Below, one piece after another: positions 63,870 to 64,000 of a DNA stretch of 64,000 nucleotides. The stretch is from contig CAIZHQ010000025.1 in NCBI GenBank assembly GCA_903932865.1, forward strand, positions 124,001 through 188,000. The letters run 5' to 3'. Below the pieces are notes generated by a model that was not told where the DNA came from, searched no databases, and saw only the letters and a list, made by a program, of their open reading frames with translations. The stretch is from an uncultured Burkholderiales bacterium. Its GTDB lineage: Bacteria > Pseudomonadota > Gammaproteobacteria > Burkholderiales > Burkholderiaceae_C. Every line of letters begins with the position of its first letter. Position 1 is the stretch's first letter. The position numbers were made by a program, and so were the translations under genes.

Positions 63870-64000
63870 CTAGAAATAAGGGTTCTTCAGCCCCAAGCCC
63901 GCCAAGATATCGATCTCATAGGCCTCCATCTCCTCGGCATCGGCCTTGCTGGTCTCATGGTCCCAGCCCTGCGCGTGCAAAGTGCCGTGCACCAGCAAAT
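63870..64000 (-). CDS. ybeY: Endoribonuclease YbeY, C-terminal part
   Basis: The last 43 residues of YbeY, cut by the window end. The zinc motif [12 protein letters not shown] (HxxxHxxxxxH) is visible, then [20 protein letters not shown] and a stop at 63870. YbeY takes part in 16S rRNA maturation and ribosome quality control. Confidence 0.93.
   Translation of the reverse strand, partial: LLVHGTLHAQGWDHETSKADAEEMEAYEIDILAGLGLKNPYF

Overview
The window is GC-rich, densely coded DNA from a betaproteobacterium. The gene content and order point to Burkholderiales, most likely Comamonadaceae: a system II cytochrome c maturation block (c4 - resB - ccsA) next to msrPQ, lysA-lptM/cyaY, mrcA divergent from a pil/hof-type cluster and aroK, rplM-rpsI-erpA-anmK-M23 peptidase-tyrS, TctCBA/Bug-type transport, and an HrcA/CIRCE-controlled groESL operon. 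This assignment rests on gene content and order; no database comparison was made. No rRNA, tRNA, CRISPR array, prophage or intact insertion sequence was seen.

Region by region. (1) 1-7264: a Dpp/Opp-type peptide ABC transporter operon with two related binding proteins (the first cut by the window edge) and an M20 amidohydrolase inside it, so imported peptides or acylated amino acids could be cleaved at once. (2) 7390-13656: a tripartite tricarboxylate transporter (tctCBA plus an extra receptor gene) on the minus strand, divergent from its probable two-component regulator tctDE; the shared spacer holds candidate operators. (3) 13724-18605: hexR and zwf (minus) divergent from tal and pgi (plus), a sugar-phosphate block with a HexR-like inverted repeat in the spacer. 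(4) 18657-21526: a small copper-handling island with a membrane-anchored cupredoxin, a Cys/His-rich exported protein, a cupredoxin gene remnant and a DUF411-CusF fusion, set among two REPIN-like elements and two copies of a 60-bp terminator-like module. (5) 21551-24302: groEL/groES with promoter, CIRCE and a leader hairpin, then an excisionase-like HTH gene.

(6) 24536-28040: two LpxL-type acyltransferases, an alpha/beta hydrolase and engB. (7) 28128-36187: cytochrome c4, ResB and CcsA for periplasmic cytochrome c assembly, MsrPQ for periplasmic methionine sulfoxide repair, lysA, lptM and cyaY. (8) 36240-43395: PBP1a, then a four-gene operon resembling E. coli hofMNOPQ more than a full pilMNOPQ set, with a PilO-PilP fusion and a short secretin, then aroK without the usual aroB. 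(9) 43536-50279: a TetR-regulated acyl-CoA operon (dehydrogenase, DUF2147 protein, enoyl-CoA hydratase, thioesterase), a YciA-type thioesterase and an Atm1-type ABC exporter. (10) 50292-54206: paaABCDE, the phenylacetyl-CoA epoxidase, under a large palindromic operator. (11) 54299-64000: rlmJ, rplM-rpsI, erpA, anmK, an M23 peptidase, tyrS, a CDF metal transporter, dtd, dbpA and the 3' end of ybeY.

Most of the window is conserved housekeeping sequence. The least ordinary parts are the copper island with its repeats, the hof-like operon with fused PilO-PilP, the paaA leader hairpin, the groES leader, and a near-perfect 24-bp inverted repeat after dbpA.
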